From the NCBI GenBank assembly GCA_000320545.1, contig ADNK01001130.1, forward strand, positions 62,001 through 126,000: a stretch of DNA of 64,000 nucleotides. The letters run 5' to 3'. The notes under the pieces were generated by a model. The model made no database searches, was not told the DNA's origin, and was given only the letters and a program-made list of their open reading frames with translations. Shown here piece by piece: positions 34,856 through 47,648 of the stretch; positions within the stretch are counted from its first letter, which is position 1, and each line of letters opens with the position of its first letter. The translations under genes were made by a program, and so were the position numbers. The DNA is from Bigelowiella natans CCMP2755 (Eukaryota; Cercozoa; Chlorarachniophyceae).

Positions 34856-37206
34856 TCAAATTGAGTGGGATGGAGGCGGCTGCTGAATGTTGAGCTGCTG
34901 CACTTGTTCCTCCATCTCTCGAAAATTGTTAGCTAGAACGCTGTCGCGAAGTTCATCATCACGCACTTCTACATCTTCACGAGAATCCGAAGTCCCACTT
35001 TAGGTACACAACAATCATAGAAACATTTTCAGCACTAGACTGTCGATTTCAATGCGTAGTGTGGAATGTCATGCAAATTAATATTTCCTATGGATATTAG
35101 CTATACGCTGTCAATCCTGATCGGACGGTGTCGAAAGCCGAAGTGTTCATAGTTCTGTCATCATCACTCTGGGTATAACAAACACAAAAGTGATGACATT
35201 GAAACGAGATAGAATTCCTCCCTGCTATTCTTACAAAATCATCCTCGTCTTCGTCTTCGTCAGATTGCTTTGCCTCCCGCAGCAACTCAATGTCAGGTAA
35301 ACATTTCTTGACTAGAGATGCAAGAATCTGAAACAAAATCCAAAATTTCCAAACGTTTCAAACTCCATGACTGTGTGCCGTTCATTAACTTAGACAACTG
35401 AGGCATTGAAACCCAACATTCGAGGATCTCTTCATCTTTAAAATATGGATGTTGAAAGATCATTGCACCTCTTTTCCGGAAGCGTTTTTAATAAATGGGT
35501 GCTGCAACATGTCGCTTGCAGAGGGTCGTATCTGGTTCGAGGGATAGAATCAGAATCACACACATTACAGAATAAATAGTCAATGTTCAAAATGTGGAAC
35601 CTTATAATCCTTAATTAAGCATTTCGCAAGGAAATCGACAAATTCTGTAGGCCATATTTTAGGGTTCTGTGAAAAAAAAAAGATGAATGAATGTTGGAAA
35701 GATTAAAACTTGTGGAAAAAATACATAACAACCTTCAGAGTTGGGGGCGGTTGTTGAGGAATGAGGAATAAAGCTCGCATAGGATGTGCATGAGCAAGGG
35801 GAGGCCTACCGTCCGCACACTCTGAATATGATCGTGTGTGTGACCGTGTGAAATCCCGGACAATTATGTCAAGTTACCGATGCAAGTAATTCCCAGTGAC
35901 CAAATATCAGCAGTGTAATTGTAGCCAGAATGAGTGCGTTTTTTTGAATCCACAACCTAAAATAATGTGTACAAAAGTTTTGTGGAGGCGAGGATGAGGG
36001 GAAATCATTAATGAGCACTGACCTCTGGAGCCATCCAGTATGGTGTGCCGATCAGTGTTCGTGTTTTTGCAAGAGTGTTATCCAATCTCTTCGATACCCC
36101 AAAGTCTGCTAGCTTACATTCCCCTTTCTCTGTGAGGAGTAAATTTGCTGCCTGTTGTGATGCCAATGGCAAACATTCATGCTTTTGATTGTGAAATGTA
36201 ATGTGAAGGTAACCTTGACATCTCTATGGATAATCTTTTTCTTGTGTAGATATTCCAGTCCAAGGAGTGCATGTTTCGCACAAACCGCAATTTCTTTCCA
36301 TGTCAAGGTTAGTTGACAAATTTCCATCATGTCCATCACACTTCCACCAGCACAGTACCTATAGAATTTATGAGCTCATAACAAGTCTTCAATAGTCGGT
36401 AATCTAAAAAATGTACTCCATTGCAATCCAAAAGTGGCCATCGTACACAAAACTCGCTATGTAAGCCTAAAACATAATTGCTTCATCAAAACTGTATTGC
36501 AAGTATATTGACAGTCAAAAATGATGTACAGTGAGATAGTCGGACTTGCAGCCAGATAAGATCTGTAATTCTGCGAGAAGGTCTTTGTAGTCATCCTTTA
36601 CAATTGGTTGAGTATCAAATAACCGTTTATCAATAGATCTACATTTTTGTTCACCTTCGATATATCCATGATTTTTATAGCACATTCTTTGCCGTCCTTT
36701 TTCGAAGTTGCTTTCACAACGATCCCCTAGCCATACGAGAATTCTCAAACTTAGTTGAATGTCTATGGATAAGAAAAACACGAATTCGTTTAATGTTCAA
36801 TGCTCAATGTTCTCACATATGCCCCTTTTCCAAGTTTTTCTCCAGTCATCTCAAAATAATTTTCTGGATTGCCAAATGCATCCGGCCTTTCTGCTGATGG
36901 CTTCAACCTATCATCCTTTTCATTGTTAGTACTGGGAGCACCTTTTTTCAAGGAACTATTCTTCTTTGATGTGTTAATGGATCCTCCATCCCCTTCTTTG
37001 CGCTGTTCTTGCTTTTCCGACTGTGATTCAGGAGAAACACCAATTTCCCCTCGAGACTGCGAAGCTACTTTATTCTCTGCCTCTTGTTTATCCGTGGTCT
37101 TGTCCATCGTTGTGGAAGAGTCAATGCGTAAAACTTCGTTTGCACGAAGGGGGGTGGCGTGAAAATAATTTCGAAGTGCCGCCAACCAGCAAAAAACACA
37201 TCCCAT
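34856..37206 (-). CDS. STE20/MST (Hippo-type) Ser/Thr protein kinase with predicted dual-acylation N terminus
   Basis: The protein starts [15 protein letters not shown]: Gly2 with Cys3 and Cys6 is a predicted N-myristoylation plus palmitoylation signal, unusual for this kinase group. About 100 disordered Ser/Glu/Lys-rich residues precede the kinase domain at [15 protein letters not shown] (36800). Later exons give [14 protein letters not shown] (36570), [16 protein letters not shown], catalytic loop [12 protein letters not shown] (36230), [18 protein letters not shown], activation end [11 protein letters not shown] (36025) and [14 protein letters not shown] (35925). These features match GCK-II/MST kinases. 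The tail ends [20 protein letters not shown]...SHSI with TGA at 34858-34856; it could be a SARAH-like helix, but I cannot confirm that. Introns are short. About 200 bp separates it from the divergent SEC6 gene. Confidence 0.87.
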
Positions 37207-37425
37207 TCCTTTTATGCGTCAAGAGGATATCGTTGACGCAGAAAGGCAGTCTCAATTTTCGTTTTCTCACAGATGGTGCTGCGTCTATTTTATCACTTCA
37301 GGAAAGAAACGTAGGCAAATTTTCTCAAAAATATCATTGAACAGGTGCACAAAACTGGAAAAACCAAACTGTGAAGACTTCTTGCGACGATTTTGCCCTG
37401 CGACAAACTTATGATTCAAACGATA

Positions 37426-40400
37426 ATGGCGGATGATGAACGCGATGATGACATTCGGATAGTTGAGGAGCTCGCATTGCTACTCGCAAGTAAAAACTAT
37501 GTTCATCCACCGAAAAAATTCAGTTCAATGCTCCTCGTCGTATTTACTGTTTAATGCTTATCGTTAGCTCCTGACCAACTTGAAAATCTCCCCCAGTACA
37601 AATCTCAATTTAGAGAAAAAATGGAGGTTCGAAACGAGATGTTACTGTTGTTATCGCATGTATCGAATAATTGTGTTGTACAGATCTCGGCTTCCAGCCT
37701 CCAAGGAACCTATGAAAGTTTTTTGGCGAATCGCATGTATTGCTTGTGGAACTTGGCGTTCATAATTTTATCGCACGCAATTGCTTGATTGATTGATTGT
37801 GACATTATGACAGAATTGCTTATGAACTAATGCCACGGACCAAGAAGCTTGTACGGCTTATTAACCACGATCTTACAAAGCTGTCTAAAGAATCTTCTCA
37901 GTGTTCAGCCCTCTTTAAGAATCGAGCTCATCAAGAAATTGTATTGTCCACAACTGTGTCACTATATCATTTATTGATAGGTTTTATTATTAGATCAATA
38001 GAATAAAAATCGTACGCAAGAACTTCCGGCGCGTTGAAATTCTTCAAAGAGAAGTCTCGGCAGTACCAGCAAAATTAAAGGCTGTACGTACAATATCTTT
38101 GCTCGATCGAATCATCAGGCGATAAAACCTTGGTCCGCAGGTAGAGGATATATTGGCTAGGATGGAAGGAGAACGTGTTCCCCTGCACGACAGAAAAATT
38201 AAAGTGAAAGACCTCTGCCATCACATAAAATGATTGACAGATAACACTAATAAGTACGTTCTTTGCAGGATGCATATCTAGACCTCAGGAGCTTAGTAGT
38301 ATTAAGAAATAAAATCTGGAAGGAAGGCCCAAAAACTTCGTCGGACGAATTTGCACAATTCAAAGATGATATGCGATCTACATTTGGCAAGATTGATGAT
38401 GTGATGTTTCTATATTACATAAAATTGCCTTCCATTAAATATTTATTGGCAACTTAGGCGGCAAGTCAACTAGAGAATGTTGTCCTCGAAAATGTAGAAG
38501 ACGGGCTAGACCTTTGTAGAGCGGTAAACTCCAACTTTCAATACACAGTAAATGTTAAAGACACGCGTTAAATAATTGTCTTAGGATCCAACCACTCTGA
38601 TCTACTCCATCGTAGTTATAGAAATGGAGGTAGTGGGAAAGGAATAACATTGAAATATGATAAAGAAAATTTGATAATGTGATAACTACTTCTCAGGACC
38701 GAGCAAAAAATAAAGTCTTCACTTGCAACCCAATGCACGAAATTGGGAATTCTGGAAGCGGCTCCGAAGATATTAAAATGCGCTTGAAAGCACTTAACAG
38801 AGTAAACTAATAGTATCTGGATTATATACTTTTATCTCATTATCGAATCTGTGGGCAGATCGAAGAGTCAATTGTCGAAACCTTTTATCAAGTCCTACAG
38901 GGGGATCCGAACAGGCTTACTGGACAATTAGTACCAGAGACTGGATCTACTCCAGACAAACGAAGCCGTCCCGTTTCGAAGCTTGGAAATGAAAATTTTA
39001 CTGAGAACTCTGGATTAAGCGCCTTCAAAGCCCAATCTATAGATCAGGTTAAGGCTACGGGTGTATTTGATTAAATTATTTAAAGGCATGATAGCGGCTG
39101 GAATTGTATATTTCTCGCCATTATTCAGGTATTGGCCTCTCTAGATAAACTTGTTGACGATCTCTATTTGGTGAAAGATGAAGTCTGTCCTTTATATCCA
39201 TCCGATTACAACATACTCTCGGTCTATGTGCATCGGTAGATAGATTTTCACGTCAATAACTGTTATTTATTGAAAGTCAATGCAATGTTATGTAGGTATA
39301 TAAAATATCTAAATGCAGATCTGTCCAGTAGACTATCCCATCCAGAAAAGCTGTCACAATCTGGTAAAATGATAATAACCTTTTTGCCGTTTGTAGATTG
39401 TAGATTTCATTTATTTTTAACAGACTTGTTGAGATGGTCATCTTGGATACAACGCTTTCGACAGCATGTAAAGACGCTAGGATTCGATCTACCAGGTGCC
39501 GTAATGCCATGTGATCACCACCATTGCGTAGCTGATAAAGCTGTTTTTGTACCATAGAGGAGCTTCAAGATTTGATACTCAAACTTGCTGGAGTTTATAA
39601 GGTTGAACGCCTACGTCTTTTTATAACTTAAAAAATGTGTAAATAAGTAATTTTAGATGAAATCATACGAACATCTCCTGTTACCTATCAACAACATTTT
39701 GGAAACTGAAAGGGAAGAAGAACCGGTAGAAACAGTTGATTGTTCGTTGATTCTGATTTGAGTTATAGTTTATGCATAGGTGGAAGATAAGAATGGATAT
39801 CCTAGAATGAGAGGCCCGCGGGATCTTTTTGGAATCCTTCATAATGTACAAGATTTCTGAACATAAGAAAAGTACTAACTAATTTCATTTTATGTTTAGC
39901 ATTGGGATAATGTACTTGCACAAAGCATGGGAGAAAAAATGAACTCTAAGGTCTTCACCATCCTTGAGATATCATCATGCAACGTTCCTCAAATTTAATT
40001 TTAGAAGTTTAAGATTATTTCGATTTAGGCAATCCTCGAGGTAGCAAAAACTTATGCAGGGACTCTCATATACGTTCAAAGAAATCATGTGAGATTTTGG
40101 GTATGTGAAGATGAAACTGAATATCCTTGTAGAAACTGACCTTGCAAAAACTGATTTCAAATTATTAACTTAGAAAACTCTGGTCTACAATGAAATCAAG
40201 GTTTGAAAAGTGACATCAAATACATTTTTGAACGGCAAGTGTTATTATTTCAATCCAGAATGACAAGGAACCTGAATTACATATTGTGGTTGATGGAAAA
40301 CCCAAAACCGAGCAACATGTTGCAGCCTGGATAAATGTAAATAAGAAAGATCTTAGATTCCAGTAAATCATTTACTCATCATCACTCTAATTGAAATGAT

Positions 40401-42599
40401 AGAGTTCTATTCGATATCAAGAATTAACTGCCCAGCTAACTAAAAGAATCCAGGAACATGTTCAAAGGTTAATCATCATGTCAATGTTGTAGGGCTTTCA
40501 GAATCTATTTTGCTAGGTGTCTTGAGGTCGAATTCGGTGAGATAACGCCGGTTCATCAAGAAAATTTTGTGAGGAAGGTTCAAGAGGCCCGATGGAGTAG
40601 CCGTAAAATAGTTTAATTGATGCTAAAGTAGCTGCAAGTAGTTCCAGCATTGGAAGAAGTATGAGGTCATCCAATGGCCTTAGCACAGAGGAGATCGAAT
40701 CTATTAAATCACGAAAGGATGTAAGCATCTCTCTTCACTCCGTGATGTCCTTGGTAAATATATACATTTATTCAGTATCCTCAAGATCTTTTTCACCTGA
40801 TGATGTCATTTGATAACACCAAAAGGCCGAGAAAGGCTTTCAAAGAGTAACAGATTCTGCTGTCAATGGCCTCGCAGTAAGATTTATTTTTTAATGTAGA
40901 TAATACTCATAACTGAACGTAACCCTAGGGATTTGTGGTTTCAATTTGCAAAGAAGAGTTCAAATCTCTATTTTCACCTAGTTGGTTGAAGATTGTAAGC
41001 CAGGAGAATTGCCAGAAGCCAACAGCCACTTTGAACATAGAAAGTGCCTTAGAACCTCCGCAACTTCTTCAACTCCAGCTATCGAATTGCGCTGTGGCAG
41101 CAACGCCAACTTCGGAATCTGGTAGCATTCCCTTTTTTAAGGAAGAAATTCCTGCAGTCGTACAAATTGCTCAGGTGAAGCCGTGGTTTAATGTGATGAA
41201 ATGTGTCTCAATGATCTGATACTTAAATTCCTTTACAGGAGCTCCAACTTGCTATGGTCGATTATGCAGCGTTGGTATAGAAATTTATTCAATTGTTGAA
41301 ATAAACATTTAGTAATCTATCTAAAGAGTTTCAATGCTCCAGATATCTGACGAAAAAGTTCAGTCCCAGCTCGCCGAACGACTAGTGATGAGAACTTTGA
41401 AAACATATTTTTCTCAGGTGATAAAGTATTTTGGCTTAAGTAGAGAGTTCTGATTGTAAACGATTATGACAGTTTGCAGCATCAAAGCGAAGACTCACAG
41501 ACGATCAAAGAACGGTTTTTTAATTTCGAAGTTCAGAAAATGTATGATGGTCTGAAAAGTTGAATTTTCGAAGAAATTTGGCTCTGGAATTTCTGCAGAT
41601 TTAGATGCAATGAAGTCTCGATTAAAGGTATTTACTGCTTTAAAAATTCTCAATTTTCTCCTTCCAACCGTACAATTTCTATAGGATCCTTCGGGGATTG
41701 AGAACAACAAAGCAGAAGTCTACGCGTAAGTAAATCATATGCAACAAATTAATATCTAATTATCTCACAAAATTAGGTTTGAGGACAGTATGTTAAACAA
41801 TTGTTTCGACAAGTTTATGTTTGTTTCGGATTTTCTTAATGAGCAAGATCCAGAAAAAGCAGCCGTTGCTTTAACAAATGTATATCTAAAGTTAATACAA
41901 ACCATTAAGGTATAGTCCTTTATTCAATTACGCCATACTTCTGACCAATACAGGCACTGGGAACAATAATTACGGAATTCAACGCACATGAAGGACTAAA
42001 CTTCGTTACGGGGATGTCGAAGCTACGGCCAGATCTAAGTGCACAATGGAAGCTGCTTCTGCAACAGGTAGGATGTCCTCAGCGGTGGAGCTTCTTCTTA
42101 AATGATTTAGCATCCATTGATCTCTGAATAAGCTAATTTTAAGATCACAATTTTTATCAAAGGAGTTCCAGTATCGACTTTCCAATCATGAAGAGGAAAC
42201 TGAGGTAATATCTACAACTTCTGTATAAAGATTGTTCATTTTGTAAAGTTTATCCTATCCCACAAGGGTAAATCAGTTGACACAATAGCACAGAGGCTGC
42301 GACTGCCCTGGGCGTCCTTGAGCAATGGTTCTCCTTCCATTGAAAGTGACGTCTCCAGTTCATGGCTTTCGAACTTTGGAGTCACCGTAACGCGCTCCGA
42401 GACAGAAGCTACTTCTCATGACCCTCATGTAGAGTCAAAAATATCCCAAAACGCACCTCCACCTTCTGTGAAGCCAGATGATGATACAAAAGAACAATCA
42501 GCTGCTACAGCAGTGAAAAAGACGTCACATGTTAGATCCAACACCATGGACACTGACATTGACGCAGAAATAATATCTCTGGATGATTTTCTTTCGTGA
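37426..42599 (+). CDS. SEC6: exocyst complex subunit SEC6 (EXOC3)
   Basis: Subunit of the exocyst, which tethers secretory vesicles to the plasma membrane. It is fragmented into twenty or more small exons by introns of roughly 45-90 nt. Diagnostic pieces in order: APDQLENLPQYKSQFREKME (37567), IKIVRKNFRRVEILQREVS (38005), DAYLDLRSLVVLRNKIW (38270), VLASLDKLVDDLYLVKDEV (39130), YIKYLNADLSSRLSHPEK (39297), DLLRWSSWIQRFRQHVKTLG (39422), CKEEFKSLFSPSWL (40945), VQSQLAERLVMRTLKTYFSQ (41355) and a last exon ending ISLDDFLS with TGA at 42597-42599. The N-terminal PDQL...QY motif and the order of segments fit SEC6. The C-terminal 94 codons are Ser/Thr-rich and look lineage-specific. An in-frame ATG at 37411 is an alternative start. 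Confidence 0.78.
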
Positions 42600-42759
42600 T
42601 CGACAAAGATATCACAGCAGCTCTCAACAGTCCATGGTTTAAGTTCTGATCATGAATGTGTAAAAAATAAAAGCAATGAGCCAGTTATTGAGCATCGAAT
42701 GAATCATGACACAGCTCAACTATTACAATTCTCTTGTTCACAGAATGGACAGATGGTGC

Positions 42760-43300
42760 GTGCTAGCGTGTGAGATCCAATTGCGAGCGCTACATGACGA
42801 CAATTTTGAGCATTTCGGCTACATGCACATGACAATTACATCTGCGCAGAGTGCAATGCAGACTTGAGAGGACTAGAGGATGTGATGAATCACGAACATG
42901 CTAGATGCATGTATGTGCGTTGCATGACTAATAGCCAATCTAGGTAGCTAGCAATCTAGCAATGCTCAAAAAGGCCTAGATGACTTCCTTAGCAACGGCC
43001 TGCTCTAATGCTGGACGAATCATTTCATCCACAAGCCACCTAGATCAGTTTTAGAGTGTTACATGCATGCTAGCATGCGGCCTAAATGCTCGCGCGCATT
43101 TCTAAGCTTCAACTCTGAAACCCTCTGAAATGTTCTAAAAAGCTTCTAGCTAGCATGCTAGCATGGTCTAGTGGTTACGACAGAACAGAATCTGTCAAGC
43201 GTACATTCACATCTCTTGATCTAACGAGCTAGCTAGCTAGTTAAACATGCATGATTGCACATCTAGACACGGCAAAACTAGAAAAGGTTACATCCCAAGT
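42760..43300. repeat. CTAG-rich island E (convergent gap)
   Basis: About 18 CTAG sites by hand count, with GCTAGCATGC palindromes near 43067 and 43147. It lies between the 3' ends of SEC6 and the GNAT gene. The stretch 42600-42760 is probably SEC6 3' UTR. Confidence 0.8.
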
Positions 43301-43532
43301 TTCAAACAGTATGTTGCACATCTTGCACACAGCTCACTCACTATGTCGAAGCGTTAATTGCTGTTGAATTGAGTAATGAAACCATGAAGCCTTAGCCTGC
43401 CACTAGTGCATTTTGCGGACATTCACAACATGTATTTGAATTCTACAATGTCTAATGGAAGGAGAACAATAATGTCCATTATTTACTTGAGGTGATTACT
43501 TTTTTTGTCATTTATTTGATCATTGTGTTCTT

Positions 43533-44763
43533 CTATTCGAAGGGAGATTCAAAAGTTGATGTCCTTCTGACCATGAACGCCAACACACCATTTGGACTGT
43601 CGTAAGGTTCCCTGTGCAACATTTTCTGCGTCCTAGCAAATTTCAAAATACATGTTATAAACCATTCCGATCGTGACAATCAACAATAAACCTGTAGCCA
43701 ATACGCTGATAAAATCCTATTGCATGAGCTTGTGAATGCAGGGATGTCGTTCTGTAAATTTTACATTGCACAACAAGGATTCAACCCAAGAATAATGATT
43801 TCAAGATGGTAAAGATTCGGGAATTGAATTTATTACATTAAGTTCTTTTCCTCGGCAAGCATGTGAATCATGTCCATGACACTCTGTGCATATCCTTGCC
43901 GTCGATACTCCTGGATGCACAATGATGAGAACAGCGAAACACATAGTTCTGGCAAATACCTATAGCCGTCATTACCTTGAGCACTGCAACGTTCGACACA
44001 ATTCCTTGTCGATATAATCCGTCTCTCAAAGTAACCATCCTCCCTGATGAAGCATATCCCTCATTTTCTGACTACCGCGAGCGTAAAAAAAAATCTTTTT
44101 TTGACGGGCAAACATACCTGTAGCAACTGGGATGGTAGGGTTTTCTCTATGGTACGACACCACATGGAAAACCTACAGGCGAGTCAAAAGTAGATATGAA
44201 CTCTCGCGCAAGAAAATAGCGGAATATCATAGGAGTCACCATACCTCAGGCATCAATGCGGGATTTCCCTTTGAGTCCATGTCCCACTGGTCAAAGGCAT
44301 TGAGAATTCCCTAATTCACACAATACTACTTACAAAAACCGCACGATGGGTGATTGAAATTTACCTGTTCTTCGACAAACACTTTCTTCCGAACATGCAT
44401 GGCGTCTTTAAGATTCTCTAGTTCTGATGCCATAATCGTACGAGGTGCAGCCCTCCCCTCTTTACTGCTTTTTCGAAGGTCTAGGCTATCCTCCCCATTT
44501 CCTATACTTGATCTTAATTGTTCGATTCCTGGCTCTTGGTCCCGCATTGAAATTCTTATCCTTCGCGTAGTAGCTGGCGTCCTAATTCGATGCGCCGTCC
44601 CATGTAGCGAGCATCGATTGCTCCCTATGGTTATACTCGAGCCAGATCCAAGGCTAGGAGGGTGATTAGAGCGGATTTTACTGTATAGACATGCAAGAGA
44701 AAGGCAGAAGAGCAGACTCGAGAACGGGTAACTGGTAGCACAATCTCGTTGGGTCATCATCAC
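43533..44763 (-). CDS. GNAT-family N-acetyltransferase with long N-terminal extension
   Basis: Acetyl-CoA-dependent acetyltransferase. The fold starts with HVRKKVFVEEQ (44370), followed over short introns by ILNAFDQWDMDSKG, VFHVVSYHRENPTIPVATG, GIVSNVAVLK, motif A EYRRQGYAQSVMDMIHML (43890-43840) with the acetyl-CoA-binding R-x-x-G-x-A, AHAIGFYQRIGYR (43730), and a phase-consistent last exon LHREPYDSPNGVLAF ending at TAG 43535-43533. An extension of about 115 residues precedes the domain. It opens with a hydrophobic run (SSLLFCLSLACLYS) and continues Ser/Arg-rich, so it may be a targeting presequence. The substrate is unknown. A stop in another frame (TGA near 43555) would apply if the last splice differs. 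Confidence 0.78.
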
Positions 44764-45311
44764 ATTAGGCTAGGTGCTCATGTGTGGGCGACGGGCAGCT
44801 TCTTCCTCCTCCAGCTCGTAGGAAGCCGAAAAGATAGGCTATCCTGCTATTACCGACATTTTTATTGGAAGAACTTATTTTTTTTAATTTAGTAATAAAA
44901 TGCGATTAATAAAATGCTATTTCATGCATGTGCTGAGATGTACTCCTAACAATGAGCGCTACGTGTGGCAACTTTGGAAGGAAATCCTATGGTGCGTGCA
45001 TTGTTTACTCACCTGAGATCTATGTGAAGAGTAGTAGTAGGTCAACTACGTCTAACGACATCGTGGTTCTCTTTCTTTTTGCAGTTGCCGCTTCTTCCTC
45101 TTCTCCTTCGTTTGTGCCGAGTACAACATGGTCGAATTTCCATCCTAAGACAAGCATGAGGCCAAGTCGTAGAGGAGAAGTGTCGCCTTCTGTGCTTTCA
45201 GTCTGTGTGTCATGAGCAAGGACATGCCTCTATCTTGGAGTGAGTTTTGGAGAGAGCACTGTTCCTTGTGTCGCTGTCCCAAAATTCCCTGCAAATCGAT
45301 CGTCCGACATC
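44764..45311. promoter_or_regulatory. divergent gap between the GNAT and CAAX-box genes
   Basis: About 550 bp. A/T tracts near 44880. A possible small 5' exon begins at ATG 44952, but its join to the downstream frame is unproven. Confidence 0.35.
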
Positions 45312-45965
45312 ATGAGCATCATGTCTTCGCACAACAAACAACTTTCCGAGTTCCGTCTGCCGGCGCGCTTCCGGTTCCAGCCTCTTCGGGTCGCTCCCAG
45401 CTTCGACCATTGCGCGCACATATACAGTAGCATGCAAGCGGCCAAAATCTCATCTTCTAAACAAATTCCATCACCTTCTAACCTTGCAGTACCAAACTCT
45501 CCCGGAAAGCGTGTCGTGGAAAAAGGGAAGGGTGAAATCTCGAGTGGGGGAGTCGAAATACAAGCTTCAGACGTTGAACACAAATTTGGGAAGTCGCTCG
45601 AAAACTTTGTGCCTCGTCATTCAAATCCAATGGTTCTTATAAATCCAATGAACAATGAGAGACGGTATGAAATTAAAAATATGCTACTCTCGAGCCCAGG
45701 CCCTCGCTCCTTCGCCTGGCAATCTACTGGGCTATCTAACATCGAACAAGAAAATCGATACCAATGGGAATATTATTTTGCTTGGAGATACGCTGCAAAT
45801 GGGGAAGATGATGAAGAATTTCGGGAATTATTGAGGACCGACACTAAAGAATATGTAAAATCTGAAAAACCGATGAGATTCCGTGAAAATTGCCGCTTCC
45901 ACTGCGATTCTAAATGTCCCTGCAACGAAAGAAGAAACTGTGAAAATACCTGTGCCATTATTTAA
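45312..45965 (+). CDS. hypothetical protein with Cys-rich C terminus ending in a CAAX-like box
   Basis: An unrecognised protein of 217 aa. The first half is basic and Ser-rich with LPARFRFQPLRVAPSF; the second half is acidic around RYAANGEDDEEFRELLR. The last 25 residues hold seven cysteines and end CAII. A Cys fourth from the end followed by two aliphatic residues fits a prenylation (CAAX) box, with Ile at the last position favouring geranylgeranyl transfer. I infer membrane attachment, possibly helped by palmitoylation of the neighbouring cysteines. The start at 45312 is the first ATG before a conserved-looking stretch; the frame is open back to 45240, and an upstream exon near 44952 (MSATCGNFGRKSY) cannot be excluded. 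Confidence 0.55.
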   Translation: MSIMSSHNKQLSEFRLPARFRFQPLRVAPSFDHCAHIYSSMQAAKISSSKQIPSPSNLAVPNSPGKRVVEKGKGEISSGGVEIQASDVEHKFGKSLENFVPRHSNPMVLINPMNNERRYEIKNMLLSSPGPRSFAWQSTGLSNIEQENRYQWEYYFAWRYAANGEDDEEFRELLRTDTKEYVKSEKPMRFRENCRFHCDSKCPCNERRNCENTCAII

Positions 45966-46019
45966 GTTAACTAGACCAATGATGACTACCGCTAAACATT
46001 AGGATACATTCGGAGTTGT

Positions 46020-46720
46020 TAGAGTACATGCAACTACTTAGTACTTCGAGATGCCAACGTGATGATAGCTAGCAAACAGCAAACAGGAGATTTCGAAGAC
46101 TCATTAGCTAAGAGCAACTAGCATGTTCACGTTCAAGAGTTACAAAACAAACTTCGTGGTGTCCATTACTGAGACAAATTTAATCATGTGCAAGATGGTG
46201 TGTCACATCATATATATAATGAGTACTTCTAGACTTATTCTATCCGCTCAGCGCTTAGCGAAAGGACGGTCACCATTTCAGTTTGTCTAGTTGTGCTGTC
46301 TAGCTGTCCTGAATCTAGCAATATGTGCCTACGCCGCGGGCACATAACGCTCAGTTATTTGCAAGTAACAAGACGGCAGCGAGTTAATGCTGTACATGAT
46401 GTTCCTTGCTTGCTAGCTTGTGTGACGATAATTCTTGATAGTGTCGCGCTCGCATCGCTAGATCGCATCTCTAAATCTGACTAGCTGCGAGGATCAGCGC
46501 AATTCTAAAAGTACGTGTGCACTTAATAGTTTGAGCGCATGGGCGTGGCTGTATGTACACGCATTCTTTGCTAGTTTTGTGGCTGCATTATCAAAATCTC
46601 TAGATGTGTTGGGTGTGATCTATTTCTGGTGTCCCTCCAGAAGCAAACCCACCCTTCGTTGCATTAGCTAGCTCTAGCTTGACGCATCTTGCATGTGTAC
46701 AATAGACAGAACAACTTCGA
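46020..46720. repeat. CTAG-rich island F (convergent gap)
   Basis: About 13 CTAG sites by hand count between the 3' ends of the CAAX-box gene and TOR. No gene is seen. Confidence 0.7.
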
Positions 46721-46875
46721 TGCTAAATAGCTACTTTTTAATTATCAATATGACCTCAACAACAGCTTATACCATTCATGATATTGCATGCAGGAAGAAC
46801 GCCATTGGATGCAATACCAGGCGAATGGTATGCTCTGTGTATGTAATATTCTCATGGACTTCATTTCTCCTCGAT

Positions 46876-47614
46876 TTACCAGAAAGGGCACCATCCAATG
46901 TAACATTGACTTAGATTTGCGTGCGATGTTGCTTGACGGATCAACTTTTCCACTTGTTGAGGCACATTCAGCGGCTCACCTAAGATGTGTAGTACGAAAG
47001 ACGAGGAGGTTGACACATGCTGTTGTCGTTGGACATGAGCATTACATAATCATGACTGTGCATCTCTCTATTCTTCTTCGCTGTTGCTTTTCGTCAAGAA
47101 AATGTAGTTATTACCGTCTCCAAAATCCTTCCCATCTAGCTTGTCAGCTATTCGTCCTATTACTTTAAGGGCTTTTTGATTCAAAACACCTGTCCCCCCT
47201 ACCCCTTCTCTGTTATTATTGTTTTCCGTTGCGGCCGCTTCTTCCTCGCGGCCGAGAAGTGCTGCAGAGCTCTCAGAAAGCCCACTTCCCTGATCACCAG
47301 TAGAAACACAGATAGATATATCACATGCTTGTGCCATAAAAATGGCCAACTTCCTCCTCCTCCTCCTCCTTCTCCCCTAAAGCTTCACGCACCTTTTCAT
47401 CGTCATCATTGTCATCTTCTTCAATCTCCTCCTTTTGCTCTGGATTCTCATGCAGGCGGCTAACTTTGGTTTGCAAGAGACGCCAATTTATGAGCGGATC
47501 ATATACGAATGCCTCTAACACTGCCATGACACTCTCCTTGTGTCCTCTTAACACACGCATCACCGCCTCGCACGTGGAACGGAAGTTTCCTTCAATTCCG
47601 CTTACCTAAGAATA

Positions 47615-47648
<34 letters not shown>

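Noticed and set aside
43155-43230. tRNA-like A box (TGGTCTAGTGGTT)
   Set aside because: No proper B box, no 7-bp acceptor pairing and a poor anticodon stem; it lies within a CTAG-rich island where TCTAG words are common.
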